This document shows positions 17,058-25,476 of a DNA stretch of 64,000 bases, one piece after another. Position numbers and translations under genes: made by a program. This stretch comes from Natrialba asiatica DSM 12278. GTDB lineage: Archaea; Halobacteriota; Halobacteria; Halobacteriales; Natrialbaceae. Under the pieces are notes generated by a model. The model did not search any database, was not told where the DNA came from, and saw only the letters and a program-made list of their open reading frames with translations. The stretch lies in contig NZ_AOIO01000022.1 of assembly GCF_000337555.1 (NCBI RefSeq), positions 1 to 64,000 of the forward strand. The letters are read 5' to 3'. Every line of letters begins with the position of its first letter. The first letter of the stretch is position 1.

Positions 17058-17831
17058 TCAGTAAACGGCCGCATCGTCGAACCGGCCGTCGTATGCGATG
17101 TGGTCCGGGTGCGTCGGCTCCGTGCCGGAGAGAAACAGGCGGTCGGCCTTCTCCCAGGTGTTCTCATAGCCCAGATGGAGCAACTCGTTCGCCGTCGTTC
17201 GCCACCGTCGCAGGCCGTTTTTATAGACGACGCGCCGCGAGACACCGTCGTCGAATGCATCGAGGAGGTCCTGTTCCGTTTCGATCGCCCGCTCGAAGAC
17301 GGTGTAGGCGCTCCCGATCGAACGCGGGAGATGGGCGTAGGACGACGTAAACGGCGGATACTCGAGTTCAGTTGCGAGTTCCCGAGCTTGCCGGTTGTGG
17401 TGGGGCAGATGTTTCGGGTTGAAAATCTCGATCGAGTCAATCGTCCCCTCGTATCGGTACAGATCGGCGGCTGTGAGACTGACGGTGGCGAACTCGGGAT
17501 GCGGAACGAGGACCGTTGCGTCCTGGCGGTCGAACTCGGCCATCGCCGCTTCGAGCGAGATGAAATCGGGAACTGGCTCCTCGAGACCCAGCGCGAGGAC
17601 GTGTTTCCGGTCCGTCCAGGTGCCGGTAAACACCTCGCGGGCGGGGATTACCAACAGCTCTTCGGTCGAATACCGGGCTGCAATCTCGCGAATCTCCGGT
17701 AGCCGCCGGAAATGCGGTGCATAGACTATCGCGTCGAGCCCTGCCTCGGTCGCCCGTTCGATTACAGCCTCGTTGAGGACCTTCGTGTGACAGTCGACTC
17801 GAGACGCCACTCCGTCGCTCACGTCACTCAC
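17058..17831 (-). CDS. PHP domain protein with PHP-associated C-terminal region
   Basis: This 257-residue predicted metal-dependent phosphoesterase starts with GTG. PHP motifs are VDCHTKVLNEAVIERATEAGLDAIVYAPH at the N-terminus, a central PAREVFTG Glu, VPHPEF and SYAHLPRSIG. The first motif reads DCHTK where most PHP proteins have DxHxH, so one of the usual metal-binding His residues is replaced. The last 80 residues (ETEQDLLDAFDDGVSRRVVY onwards) resemble the PHP-associated region of haloarchaeal proteins. Substrate is unknown. It converges with the Mut7-C gene. Confidence 0.85.
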   Translation of the reverse strand: MSDVSDGVASRVDCHTKVLNEAVIERATEAGLDAIVYAPHFRRLPEIREIAARYSTEELLVIPAREVFTGTWTDRKHVLALGLEEPVPDFISLEAAMAEFDRQDATVLVPHPEFATVSLTAADLYRYEGTIDSIEIFNPKHLPHHNRQARELATELEYPPFTSSYAHLPRSIGSAYTVFERAIETEQDLLDAFDDGVSRRVVYKNGLRRWRTTANELLHLGYENTWEKADRLFLSGTEPTHPDHIAYDGRFDDAAVY

Positions 17832-18096
17832 GTGCCCTCGTTTCGGGACCGAAAAGTTATGAATTCTGATTCTGAACTCGATTAACTGTTAGATCTGGGC
17901 CGGAGTAGTGTATGGCCGTCACTATCAGACCCGGCGTTTTACGATGACTTCTTGTCATTTTTACGTCTGTCGCTACCGATTCTATGGTCACGATTACCAT
18001 CTCACTCCGTGGAGGTGCCATTTCTACGTCTGTTTGCGGTCACACATACTGCGAAAAGACCATTAGGACGGCCTCTCGAGTTCACCGTGAAGACGA
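17832..18096. other. Intergenic between divergent genes, with an imperfect direct repeat
   Basis: Upstream regions of the PHP gene (minus) and the zinc-finger gene (plus). It holds two copies of CATTTYTACGTCTGT, at 17956-17970 and 18019-18033, differing at one base. The rest shows nothing I can name. Confidence 0.5.
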
Positions 18097-18384
18097 ATGG
18101 CATGGGAATGTGGAATCGATGGCTGTGGCGAGGTCTTCGCGGATGTCGAATCGGCCGTCGTCCATCAGGCGACCGAACACGACCAGTGTGAGTGCAAAGT
18201 CTGTGGGACGGTCGTTCCGGACGGCTACCTCGCGATTCGGCACGCCTTTACGGAACATAGTCGTGCGGAGTTCGTCCGTGCGTACGGCGCGAGTTCAGCC
18301 GAGGTTCGCGAGCGCGAGGAACTGCTTTCGGCGATTGAGGATGCGGCGGACACCGAAGCGATTGCAACTGAGTTAGATCGGTAG
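18097..18384 (+). CDS. Small zinc-finger protein (DUF7565-like)
   Basis: This 95-residue protein carries two potential zinc sites: CGIDGCGEVFADVESAVVHQATEH (C2H2-like CX4C...HX5H) and CECKVCGTVVPDGYLAIRHAFTEH. An acidic helical tail follows (SSAEVREREELLSAIEDAADTE). The spacing of C/H pairs resembles tandem degenerate C2H2 fingers, which haloarchaea use in many small regulatory or RNA-binding proteins. I recall it as DUF7565. Nothing in the neighbourhood (secE-spt5 on the other strand) defines its role. Confidence 0.8.
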   Translation: MAWECGIDGCGEVFADVESAVVHQATEHDQCECKVCGTVVPDGYLAIRHAFTEHSRAEFVRAYGASSAEVREREELLSAIEDAADTEAIATELDR

Positions 18385-18472
18385 CGAGTTAGCGCGACAG
18401 CGCCGGTCGAGAGAAAAGCGGTGCTGGTAATTGTTCTCAATTCGAGACGAGATGCGTCAGACAGTGGTCGTC

Positions 18473-18910
18473 TTAGCGCTCGTCGCTGTCCAGCACGCGA
18501 ATCTGGTCGCCGCGGACCGTCACCGGAATCGGAACCGTCGCCTCGTAGAGTTCGACCGTCACCTGATCTTTGCCCTCATCGATGCGCTGGACCTGGGCCT
18601 TCTCGCCCTTGAACGGGCCGGCGATGAGTTCGACGATGTCGCCCTCGGCGATCCCTTCGACGTCCGGCTTCGGCGAGAGGAAGTGCTCGACTTCGGAGAT
18701 ATCCGACTCACCCGGGACGATGTTGCGGGCGTGGGGAATGTCCTCGAGGACGCGGTTCAGGGCGGCGTCACCGTCAGCCTCGACCATCACGTAGGAGGTG
18801 AGCGAGTCCGGCGCGAGTGCGGCGTGAATCTCGGGTTCCTCGCGGTTGATGATCATGTCCGCGACGGTGCGCTCCTGACTTGCCGTCGTTTTGACAGCGA
18901 AGATGCCCAT
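18473..18910 (-). CDS. spt5: Transcription elongation factor Spt5 (NusG family)
   Basis: This 145-residue cytosolic factor binds the RNA polymerase clamp as Spt4/5 and keeps it processive. The N-terminal NGN domain begins [20 protein letters not shown] and includes [29 protein letters not shown]-terminal KOW domain follows ([40 protein letters not shown]). Length and domain order are standard for archaeal Spt5. Its ATG overlaps the stop of secE (TGATG), so the pair is translationally coupled, the classic archaeal secE-spt5 arrangement. Confidence 0.96.
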   Translation of the reverse strand: MGIFAVKTTASQERTVADMIINREEPEIHAALAPDSLTSYVMVEADGDAALNRVLEDIPHARNIVPGESDISEVEHFLSPKPDVEGIAEGDIVELIAGPFKGEKAQVQRIDEGKDQVTVELYEATVPIPVTVRGDQIRVLDSDER

Positions 18911-19086
18911 CAGAGACCACCGCCCGGCAACAGGAGCATGATCCCTCCAATGATGAATCCGAGCAATCCGACCAGGAGGATTCCTGCACCGGCGATTTTC
19001 GATACCTGGAAGAACTCCTGACTGGTGGGTGTCGTCGCCATTTTCAACACCCGAACGTACGAGGTGAGGTCGTAGGGAACGTCCAT
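18910..19086 (-). CDS. secE: Protein translocase subunit SecE (Sec61 gamma)
   Basis: A 58-residue protein, too short for standard ORF listing but unambiguous: [20 protein letters not shown], then [20 protein letters not shown] and [18 protein letters not shown]. It has an amphipathic N-terminal helix with the conserved region around TxxEF and a single C-terminal membrane helix, as in archaeal SecE/Sec61gamma. It clamps the two halves of SecY in the translocon. It precedes spt5 with a one-base stop/start overlap and follows a clear TATA box. Confidence 0.95.
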   Translation of the reverse strand: MDVPYDLTSYVRVLKMATTPTSQEFFQVSKIAGAGILLVGLLGFIIGGIMLLLPGGGL

Positions 19087-19110
19087 ATTTGTCTATTCAC
19101 AGCGCGGGGT

Positions 19111-19120
19111 CTTTTATTTG
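19111..19120 (-). promoter_or_regulatory. TATA box for secE-spt5
   Basis: The minus strand reads CAAATAAAAG here, 25-34 bases before the secE ATG at 19086. That spacing gives a transcript with almost no leader, typical for haloarchaea. Confidence 0.65.
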
Positions 19121-19186
19121 TCTTTCGTGTCCCACGTTGCACTCGACGGCCTGTCGTCCAAACCGTTCGGCAACGAAGCCTGACAC

Positions 19187-19423
19187 ATGGCAGAAGACGA
19201 TACCGACCGCGCGGACGAGTACGAAGCCGAACGCGAGGCAGAGATCGAAGACGAACTCGAACGGATCGACCGCGACCGCGACGAAGCCGACGAAGGGAGC
19301 ACCGAAGTCGGCTCACAGAGCGCCCCACGGCGTGACGACCGCGGCGGGACTGCCGACGATGAACTCGAAGAAACGAGCGAGGAAGAAGAGGACGAGGACG
19401 ACCAAGCGGAGACAACCGGCTAA
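19187..19423 (+). CDS. Small highly acidic protein of unknown function
   Basis: This 78-residue protein has more than 40% Asp plus Glu (MAEDDTDRADEYEAEREAEI ...), probably disordered or a charged helix. It starts at ATG 19187, divergent from secE across about 100 bases. The opposite strand also has open frames, but those are Arg-rich and non-haloarchaeal in composition, so the plus-strand reading is preferred. No domain is recognised. Confidence 0.6.
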   Translation: MAEDDTDRADEYEAEREAEIEDELERIDRDRDEADEGSTEVGSQSAPRRDDRGGTADDELEETSEEEEDEDDQAETTG

Positions 19424-19433
19424 CACACGGTAC

Positions 19434-20390
19434 TCATTCGATCGCCGGTATCACTTCGTTCTCGTAGAACTCGACGAACTCGGCCTGGTTCGGCCCGATC
19501 TGGTGGATCGTGACGTGGTCGAAGCCGGCGTCGATGTACTCCTGGATCGCCGAGATGTGCGCTTCGGGATCCGGCCCGCAGACGACCAGCTCCGCGATTT
19601 CGTCCTCCGTAACCGTTTCAGTCGCCTGTTCGAAGTGAGCGGGCGTCGCGAGTTCCCACATGAGTTTCCCCGGCAGTGCCGCTTGCGGCCAGATCTCGTG
19701 AGCCGTCTCGATCGCCTCCTGTTTGTCTTTGGCGTAGCAGACGTCGAGTTCAGCGTATCGGGGTGCGTCTGCGGTGCTGTCCGTCTCGAAGGAGTCGACG
19801 AGGGTGTCGTCGGGACGGACGGCGACGAGGCCGTCGCCGATGTCGCCGGCGGCTCGCGCGGTTTTCGGGCCGTCGGCGGCGACGTGGATCGGCGGGAGGT
19901 CATCCGGGAGCGTGTAGATGCGAGCGTTCTCGACGGTGTAGTAGTCGCCGTGATAGCTCGTGGTGGTCCCGTCCCAGAGGGAACGGATGACGTCGACGGC
20001 CTCGCGGAGCATCTCGAGTCGGACCTCGTGTTCCGGCCACCGGTCGCCGAGGATGTGTTCGCTCAGTTGCTCGCCGGTGCCGACGCCGAGGAAGAACCGG
20101 CCGGGGAGCTGGACGCCGGCCGTTGCGGCCGCCTGGGCGATGATCGCCGGATGGTAGCGGATAATCGGGCACGTGATCGCGGTGCCGAGTCGGAGGTCGG
20201 TCGTCGCCTGTGCGATCGCGCCGATCACGTTCCAGGCGAACGGGCTCTCGCCCTGCGTCGAGGTCCACGGATGGAAGTGATCCGAGATCATCGCGAACTC
20301 GAAGGCGGACTGTTCGGCCAGGGTAGCGTAGTCGACGAGTTCGCTCGGGCCGTGTTCCTCGCAGATGAGTTTGTAGCCGATGTCGGTCAT
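19434..20390 (-). CDS. F420-dependent LLM-class oxidoreductase, TIGR03557 family (glucose-6-phosphate dehydrogenase-like)
   Basis: This 318-residue TIM-barrel enzyme of the luciferase-like monooxygenase class starts MTDIGYKLICEEHGPSELV. The family motifs MISDHFHPWTSTQGESPFAWNVIGAIAQAT, LGTAITCPIIRYHPAIIAQAAAT and FFLGVGTGEQLSEHILG match the coenzyme F420-binding members related to mycobacterial FGD. The reaction would be hydride transfer to or from F420. The true substrate is unknown; glucose 6-phosphate should not be assumed, though a sugar-catabolism cluster begins about 1.4 kb away. It converges with the acidic-protein gene. Confidence 0.92.
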   Translation of the reverse strand: MTDIGYKLICEEHGPSELVDYATLAEQSAFEFAMISDHFHPWTSTQGESPFAWNVIGAIAQATTDLRLGTAITCPIIRYHPAIIAQAAATAGVQLPGRFFLGVGTGEQLSEHILGDRWPEHEVRLEMLREAVDVIRSLWDGTTTSYHGDYYTVENARIYTLPDDLPPIHVAADGPKTARAAGDIGDGLVAVRPDDTLVDSFETDSTADAPRYAELDVCYAKDKQEAIETAHEIWPQAALPGKLMWELATPAHFEQATETVTEDEIAELVVCGPDPEAHISAIQEYIDAGFDHVTIHQIGPNQAEFVEFYENEVIPAIE

Positions 20391-20468
20391 GGGTCTGGTG
20401 ATCGGTCACTCCATATCCGACGCCGACAATTGCGCGCTTGCAACTGCCGCGTCTCGGCGAGCGGCTGC

Positions 20469-21626
20469 TCAGGGCGGTTCGGGCGGCGTTTGGGTCCGAG
20501 CCTCTTGTTCGGGTCGCTCTTCGAGTGTGAGCTCGACCGTCTGGTGGTCTCCGTCGCGGATGATCTCGATTTCGATCGTGTCTCCGGGAGAGGTATCGAG
20601 CGCCAGGACGGTCGAAAGGCGGTCCTCGTTCGGGATCGGTTCGCCTTCGATGGCGACGATTACGTCGCCGCCGGCGGGGACGGCCGTTCCGTCGACGGTC
20701 GTCTCCCCGGAGACCGGTTCGAGAACACCGTCGGCGGGAGAATCGGGGACGGTTTCCGCGACGAGTACGCCGCGCGGCTCGTCGAGGTCGTTCGCCTCGG
20801 CGATCTGTGGCCCGACCGGGAGGACGCCGACGCCCATGTAGGCGTGTTCGTACGTTCCGGTGTCGATCAGTTGCGGGACGACTCGTTCCGCGAGGAGGGC
20901 GGAGATGGCAAAGCCGATCGTCTGGCTGGCACCGGCGAAGACGATGCCGAGCACGTCGCCGTCGAGGGTGACGAGCGGGCCGCCGCTGTTGCCGGGGTTG
21001 ACTGGCGCATCGGTCTGGATCGCGGCGGGGATGGCGAAGCCGGTCGGGCTCGGAAGCGAGCGGTCGATCCCGCTGACGATTCCCTGTGAGGCGGAGGCGT
21101 CGAATCCGAGCGGGTTGCCGAGGGCGAGCACCTCCTGGCCGATCACGGGATCGTCGTCGGCAAACGAGAGTCCGTTGACGATGTCGGGGAAGTCATCGAC
21201 CTCGATAACGGCAATGTCGCTGTGCGGATCGGCGCCGACGACCGAGCCGGTTCGCCATTGCTCGTCGCGAAACTGGAGTTCAACGTCGCTCGCCTCGCCG
21301 ACGACGTGGGCGTTGGTGATGACGTGGTCGTCGACGACGAATCCGGACCCGAGCCCGCCCTGCTGGTTTTCGGTCTCGGTGCCGTCACCGGTACCACCAA
21401 CAACGACGAGAACGACATCGTCGATGCTCTCGTCGTAGATTTCGGTGTACGGGCTTTCGGATTCGGTTCCGGAGTTGGATGCAGTCTCGGACCCGGATTC
21501 GTTCTCGGAGTCCTGTGCCAGTACAGTCGTGGTCCCGCCGCCGATCAGGGCAACTGTGCCGACCAGGCCAGCCTGTGTTCGAAGGAACTGCCGTCGCGGA
21601 AGCGCTCGCTCTCGTTGTCGTTGCAT
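20469..21626 (-). CDS. Tat-exported HtrA/DegP-like serine protease with PDZ domain
   Basis: This 385-residue secreted protease has an N-terminus from ATG 21626 that reads RALPRRQFLRTQAGLVGTVA, a twin-arginine signal. A Ser/Glu/Thr-rich linker follows. The S1C domain carries the triad His in VITNAHVVGEAS, Asp in HSDIAVIEVDD and Ser in PVNPGNSGGPLV. The C-terminal PDZ domain includes GVLVAETVPDSPADGVLEP and EGEPIPNEDRLSTVLALDTSPGD. It probably acts at the cell surface in quality control of exported proteins. An upstream start at 21665 is possible but would place 13 residues before the Tat motif. Confidence 0.93.
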   Translation of the reverse strand: MQRQRERALPRRQFLRTQAGLVGTVALIGGGTTTVLAQDSENESGSETASNSGTESESPYTEIYDESIDDVVLVVVGGTGDGTETENQQGGLGSGFVVDDHVITNAHVVGEASDVELQFRDEQWRTGSVVGADPHSDIAVIEVDDFPDIVNGLSFADDDPVIGQEVLALGNPLGFDASASQGIVSGIDRSLPSPTGFAIPAAIQTDAPVNPGNSGGPLVTLDGDVLGIVFAGASQTIGFAISALLAERVVPQLIDTGTYEHAYMGVGVLPVGPQIAEANDLDEPRGVLVAETVPDSPADGVLEPVSGETTVDGTAVPAGGDVIVAIEGEPIPNEDRLSTVLALDTSPGDTIEIEIIRDGDHQTVELTLEERPEQEARTQTPPEPP

Positions 21627-21793
21627 CGTCGTGGGGGTCCCACCCCGACGAACGCTATAAAACACGCCCCAGCACGGGCGCGGAAATGGAGATCAGACGG
21701 TGGCGTGCGTCTCATACGGACTCCTATCAGTCAGTGCCGGCGCACCCCTGACCCGTCCGCGGTTGCGCCGGGAAATCGCTACACCAGACCGTC

Positions 21794-23032
21794 TCAGGCC
21801 TCGTCGAAGAGTTCGTCGCCGTCGATCATGTGCTCCTCGACGGCGTCCATATCGAGCGTCACGCCGAGCCCCGGTTTCTCGGGGATTTCGATGTAGCCGT
21901 CCTCGATGACGTCTTCTTCGACCAGGTCCGCCCACCAGTCGAGTTCGTAGGAGTGGTACTCGACGGCGAGCGAGTTCGGAATCGCCGCGCCGACGTGGGC
22001 GCTCGCCATCGTCGCGACGGGTGAGGAAACGTTGTGCATCGCAACGGGCACGTAATAGAGGTCGGCGAGGTCGGCGATCTTCTGCGTTTCACGCATGCCG
22101 CCGACCTTGGGCATGTCGGGGGCGATGATGTCGACGGCCTGCTCTTCGAGCAGGCGGCGCTGGCCGTGTTTGCGGTAGACGTTTTCGCCGACGGTGATCG
22201 GCGTCGTGGTCCCCTGCGTGACCTCCCGCTGGACGTCGTGGTTCTCCGGCGGGACGGGGTCTTCGAGCCACCAGACGTCGTACGCTTCGAGGCGTTCCGC
22301 GAGACGCTTGGCGGAGCCGCCGGAGAACGTCCAGTGGCAGTCGAAAGCCACGTCGGCGCGGTCGCCGACGCGTTCGGTGACGGCTTCGACGATCGAGGCC
22401 TTGTGTTCGATCTCGGGTTCGCGAAGGTGGCGGTTCGCGCGGTCCTTTTCGTGGCCCGAGGGGACGTCGAGGTCGAACTTCAGGGCGTCGTAGCCGAGCT
22501 CTTCGACGACGCGCTCGGCTTCGTCGGCGCAGGCGTCGGGGTCGGCCTCTTCCTCGGTGTGACAATCGCAGTAGACGCGGACCTCGTCGCGGTACTTGCC
22601 GCCGAGCAGCTGGTAGGCCGGCACGTCGAGGATTTTCCCCGCGAGGTCGTGGAGCGCGACCTCGATTCCCGCGATTGCGGTCACGGTGACGCCGCCGATC
22701 GAGCCCTCGCCGGACATCTTCTGGACGAGGTGTTCCGTGAGTCGATCGATATCGAGCGGGTTCTCGCCCTGCAGGAACGGCGTCATGCGCTGGATCAGCT
22801 CCGGAACGCCCGCGCCCCAGTACGCCTCACCGGTACCGACGGTCCCCGCGTCCGTGTAGATTCGCACGAGCGTCCACGGGAAGTTGCCGTCGATCATCGT
22901 CGTCTGGATGTCCGTGATCTCGACATCGCGGCCGCCCCCGCGTTCTCGTGTAACGCCCATCGTCTCCGCCGAGAGTTCGCGCATCGTGTACTCGGCGTTC
23001 GGGTCGTGAAGCTGCGAGTAATCGATTCCCAT
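21794..23032 (-). CDS. gad: Gluconate dehydratase (mandelate racemase/enolase superfamily sugar-acid dehydratase)
   Basis: This 412-residue enolase-superfamily enzyme is predicted to dehydrate D-gluconate (possibly also D-galactonate) to 2-keto-3-deoxygluconate. The barrel shows the metal ligands Asp in VAFDCHW, Glu in WLEDPVPPEN and Glu in TVGENVY, an active-site Lys region in ALKFDLDVPSGHEKDR, and the His in AMHNVSSPVATMASAHVGAAIPN. The start MGIDYSQLHDPNAEYTMRELSAETMGV is what I recall for haloarchaeal gluconate dehydratases. It lies 64 bases downstream of glucose dehydrogenase on the same strand, giving consecutive steps of the semi-phosphorylative Entner-Doudoroff pathway. Xylonate or galactonate dehydratase is the alternative. 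Confidence 0.88.
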   Translation of the reverse strand: MGIDYSQLHDPNAEYTMRELSAETMGVTRERGGGRDVEITDIQTTMIDGNFPWTLVRIYTDAGTVGTGEAYWGAGVPELIQRMTPFLQGENPLDIDRLTEHLVQKMSGEGSIGGVTVTAIAGIEVALHDLAGKILDVPAYQLLGGKYRDEVRVYCDCHTEEEADPDACADEAERVVEELGYDALKFDLDVPSGHEKDRANRHLREPEIEHKASIVEAVTERVGDRADVAFDCHWTFSGGSAKRLAERLEAYDVWWLEDPVPPENHDVQREVTQGTTTPITVGENVYRKHGQRRLLEEQAVDIIAPDMPKVGGMRETQKIADLADLYYVPVAMHNVSSPVATMASAHVGAAIPNSLAVEYHSYELDWWADLVEEDVIEDGYIEIPEKPGLGVTLDMDAVEEHMIDGDELFDEA

Positions 23033-23043
23033 AGAAACCTCAC

Positions 23044-23061
23044 TTACACCTATGGTAGTAA
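23044..23061 (-). promoter_or_regulatory. Putative TrmB-type operator before gluconate dehydratase
   Basis: TTACACCTATGGTAGTAA is an interrupted palindrome (TTAC-N10-GTAA) 12-29 bases before the ATG, so it covers the expected TATA region. It matches the glucose dehydrogenase site at 12 of 18 bases and fits TAYN-N7-KAGTA. Binding there should repress. Confidence 0.5.
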
Positions 23062-23096
23062 TTGTTTTGAATCCGTGGTGAGTTCACGAGTCTCAC

Positions 23097-24176
23097 TCAG
23101 AAGCCGCCCGCCGGCGCGTCGAACTCGACCGCAGTTTTGACGACATCGTCGCCGTCCTTGAATGCTTCCGTGTACTCGTCGAGATCGTAGACGCCCGTCA
23201 CGAGTTCGTCGGTGAACCACTCGGGGAGTTGCGAGAGCGTGTCGATGGCGGCCTCGAAGTGGCCGCGGTGGGAGTTGACGGTGCCGAGCAGCGCCTTGTT
23301 GTGCAAGACGAGTTCGCGGTGGAGGCGGCCGCCGTCGACCTCGAACTCCCAGGGTTCGGGGACGCCGAGCAGGACGCCGACGCCGTTGGGTGCGAGCGCG
23401 TCGACCGTCTCGAAGGCGTGTTTGGCGTGGCCGGTCGCCTCGTAGACCAGATCGACGGCTTCGTGGGCGTCCGGAATTTCCGAAACCGACGTCTCGCGGG
23501 AGTCGACGTAGGTCGCGCCGAGATCCTCGACGAGTTCGACGGTCGGATGCGAGCGATCCCGCCGACCGAGACAGTAGGTGCGGTCGATGTCGAGGACCGA
23601 TTCGAACATCGCGAGCGTGAGCAGCCCGAGCGGACCGTTACCGAGGACGAGCGCTGTCTCGGGGGTCCAGTCGAACGCAGAGCGCGTCGCGACGGCGTGC
23701 TCGATGGCCTTTTCGGAGATACTGATCGGTTCCACGAGAAAGCCGAGTTCGGCGAGTTCGGGCGGGATCGACACGAGATACTCGGCGGGGCTGGTGACGT
23801 ACTCCGCCATGAATCCGTGGGCACCCACGATCCCGCGCTCGAGGTACTCGCCCTCGGGTGCCATATCCGGCTCGCCCCGCTCGAAGAACTCGTTGGAGCG
23901 ACCCGGCGGGCGACGGACGGTCGGCACGACGAACTCGCCGGCTTCGAGTTCGGTGCCGTTTGGCTCTTCGACGACGCCGACGGCCTCGTGGCCGAGGACG
24001 AGTCGGTCCGCACCCGCGGGCAGGTTTCCGTGGTGGCCCGCGATTACCTCGTGGTCGGTCCCGTCGATCCCGACGCGAAGCGTGCGCACGAGCGCTTCAC
24101 CCGGTTCGGGTTCGGGACGGGGCCGCTCGACGAGCGCGGGTTCCCCGGCACCCGGTTCGACAGCGATCGCTTTCAT
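23097..24176 (-). CDS. gdh: Glucose 1-dehydrogenase (zinc-dependent MDR)
   Basis: This 359-residue medium-chain dehydrogenase oxidises D-glucose to gluconolactone with NAD(P)+. The N-terminus (MKAIAV, then RPEPEPGEALVRTLRVGIDGTD) closely follows the Haloferax mediterranei enzyme. Catalytic-zinc residues fall where they do in that enzyme: Asp38, His63 and Glu64 (LGHEAVGV), with Glu149 in ELGFLVEPISIS. The Rossmann motif is LVLGNGPLGLLTLAMF. Arg-Arg in GRRDRSHP after strand 2 favours NADP+. It is the first step of the semi-phosphorylative Entner-Doudoroff route, between KDPG aldolase and gluconate dehydratase on the same strand. Confidence 0.94.
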   Translation of the reverse strand: MKAIAVEPGAGEPALVERPRPEPEPGEALVRTLRVGIDGTDHEVIAGHHGNLPAGADRLVLGHEAVGVVEEPNGTELEAGEFVVPTVRRPPGRSNEFFERGEPDMAPEGEYLERGIVGAHGFMAEYVTSPAEYLVSIPPELAELGFLVEPISISEKAIEHAVATRSAFDWTPETALVLGNGPLGLLTLAMFESVLDIDRTYCLGRRDRSHPTVELVEDLGATYVDSRETSVSEIPDAHEAVDLVYEATGHAKHAFETVDALAPNGVGVLLGVPEPWEFEVDGGRLHRELVLHNKALLGTVNSHRGHFEAAIDTLSQLPEWFTDELVTGVYDLDEYTEAFKDGDDVVKTAVEFDAPAGGF

Positions 24177-24686
24177 ACCCGGATCTGGGAACCGACGAAA
24201 TAAAAATTTACCTCTCCAGTAGTAAATATCTGAACGCGGGTCGACCGTCAGCAGTACCTATAATAGTTATTACAGTAGCGGGCGACCGATTCAGCGTCAA
24301 TCACTTACTAGATACGGCGAGTGACGGGCTGTGAGGCGTTCGTTCGGCCGAGCGCGATCGGAGTCCGGCGACTGGCCACACTATCTTCGGCGACACATTC
24401 TGTATATCGTGACTCTCCGGATTGGTAACCGGTGTTCGATGCGGATCGGTGCGTTCGGAATGTGGTTGTTTTCCGTTATATATCGGCACTAGCTGCCGGA
24501 CAGCAGTTATTTTTGAATGGTTGTCCCGGACCATCAGTAACGAATTGGGAGAACGGTTGAGATAACGACGATCCAGGGGGAGGTTGCTATTCGACGGGTT
24601 ATCATCGACTCCGAGCGCGAACGAGAGGCGAAACGGGTATCTCGGAAGGGGAAAACGAGTTCAGAACGGCGGGGAGGCCTCGACCG
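24177..24686. promoter_or_regulatory. 510-base intergenic region before glucose dehydrogenase
   Basis: The first 100 bases beyond the gdh start are unusually AT-rich. They hold a TATA-like ATAAAAATTT (24200-24209) 24-33 bases before the ATG and the operator-like site at 24208-24225. The remainder shows no convincing gene; the open frames there lack the acidic composition of haloarchaeal proteins. The length suggests room for more regulatory sites or an untranslated RNA, for which I have no direct evidence. Confidence 0.5.
24208..24225 (-). promoter_or_regulatory. Putative TrmB-type operator before glucose dehydrogenase
   Basis: TTACCTCTCCAGTAGTAA is an interrupted palindrome TTAC-N10-GTAA, with its edge touching the TATA-like box on the upstream side. 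It shares TTAC, the central CT and GTAGTAA with the site before gluconate dehydratase. Confidence 0.5.
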
Positions 24687-25340
24687 TCAGTTGTCGCGGG
24701 CGTCCTCGACGGCGGCGACGAACGATTCGGCGGTCGCTCGGACCCCGTCCATATCGCCGCGGTCGATGGCTTCCTTGTCGAGGATCGCGCCGCCCGCGCC
24801 GACCGCAACCGCACCGGCGTCGAAGAACGCGTCGACGTTGTCCGCCGAGACGCCGCCGGTCGGAATGATGTCGACATCGCCGAGCGGGCCGCTGAGCGCG
24901 CTGATGTGTCCGGGACCGACCGTCGAGGCGGGGAACATCTTGAGCACGTCCGCGCCGGCCTCCATCGCGGTGACGGCTTCGGTGGGCGTCATGACGCCCG
25001 GTGCCGCGAGGACGCCGTGGCGGTTGCAGGTGCGAACGACCTCGGGACTGGTGGAGGGCGAGACGACGAACGTCGCGCCGGCGTCGATCACGGACTGGGC
25101 CGTCGCGGCGTCGAGTACGGTTCCGGCACCGATTATCGCGTCGGTGTCCGCGAGTTCGCGGTCGACGGCGGCGATCATCTCGGCGGCGCGGGTGCCGTCG
25201 GCCGTGATTTCGAGGGCCTCGACGCCGGCCTCGTAGAGCGCGCGCGAGACGGGAACGACTTGCTCCTCGTCGACGCCGCGAACGACGGCGATGACGCCGC
25301 TTTCGACGATTCGGTCCGTGATGGTTCGCGTGTCGGTCAT
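24687..25340 (-). CDS. kdgA: 2-dehydro-3-deoxy-phosphogluconate (KDPG) aldolase
   Basis: This 217-residue class I aldolase of the bacterial Eda type cleaves KDPG to pyruvate and glyceraldehyde 3-phosphate. The barrel shows VIAVVRG, the catalytic Glu in GVEALEITADGT, GAGTVLDAATAQ, and the Schiff-base Lys in VLKMFPASTVGP followed by IIPTGGV. Start ATG 25340 (MTDTRTITDRIV) is preferred; upstream in-frame sequence is atypical. It lies between the TrmB-type regulator and glucose dehydrogenase, all on the minus strand. The kinase step (KDG to KDPG) is not in this window. Confidence 0.93.
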   Translation of the reverse strand: MTDTRTITDRIVESGVIAVVRGVDEEQVVPVSRALYEAGVEALEITADGTRAAEMIAAVDRELADTDAIIGAGTVLDAATAQSVIDAGATFVVSPSTSPEVVRTCNRHGVLAAPGVMTPTEAVTAMEAGADVLKMFPASTVGPGHISALSGPLGDVDIIPTGGVSADNVDAFFDAGAVAVGAGGAILDKEAIDRGDMDGVRATAESFVAAVEDARDN

Positions 25341-25439
25341 CGGTTTCCTCCACGTGTGCGTGACGGATAGTTCCCACCGCATGGGTCGGCGTGGTTCGAA
25401 GGCATCGTGTCCGCGTTCTCCCGGGAACGCAAAGAAATT

Positions 25440-25455
25440 TACTCACAGCTGACTC
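25440..25455 (-). promoter_or_regulatory. Possible TrmB half-site before KDPG aldolase
   Basis: The minus strand reads GAGT-CAGCTGT-GAGTA, with a perfect GAGTA arm and a poor left arm, about 100 bases before the aldolase ATG. It is weaker than the other three sites and the assignment is tentative. Confidence 0.3.
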
Positions 25456-25476
25456 TATCGGTGGAAGCGACGGTGG

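Noticed and set aside
19089-21089. A 666-codon plus-strand frame
   Set aside because: It lies antisense to the F420 oxidoreductase and the HtrA protease, both with clear motifs. Its sequence has no recognisable domain and mirrors their codons.
24301-24534. Minus-strand ORF in the gdh upstream region
   Set aside because: The composition is not acidic, there is no motif, and the start lacks a TATA box.
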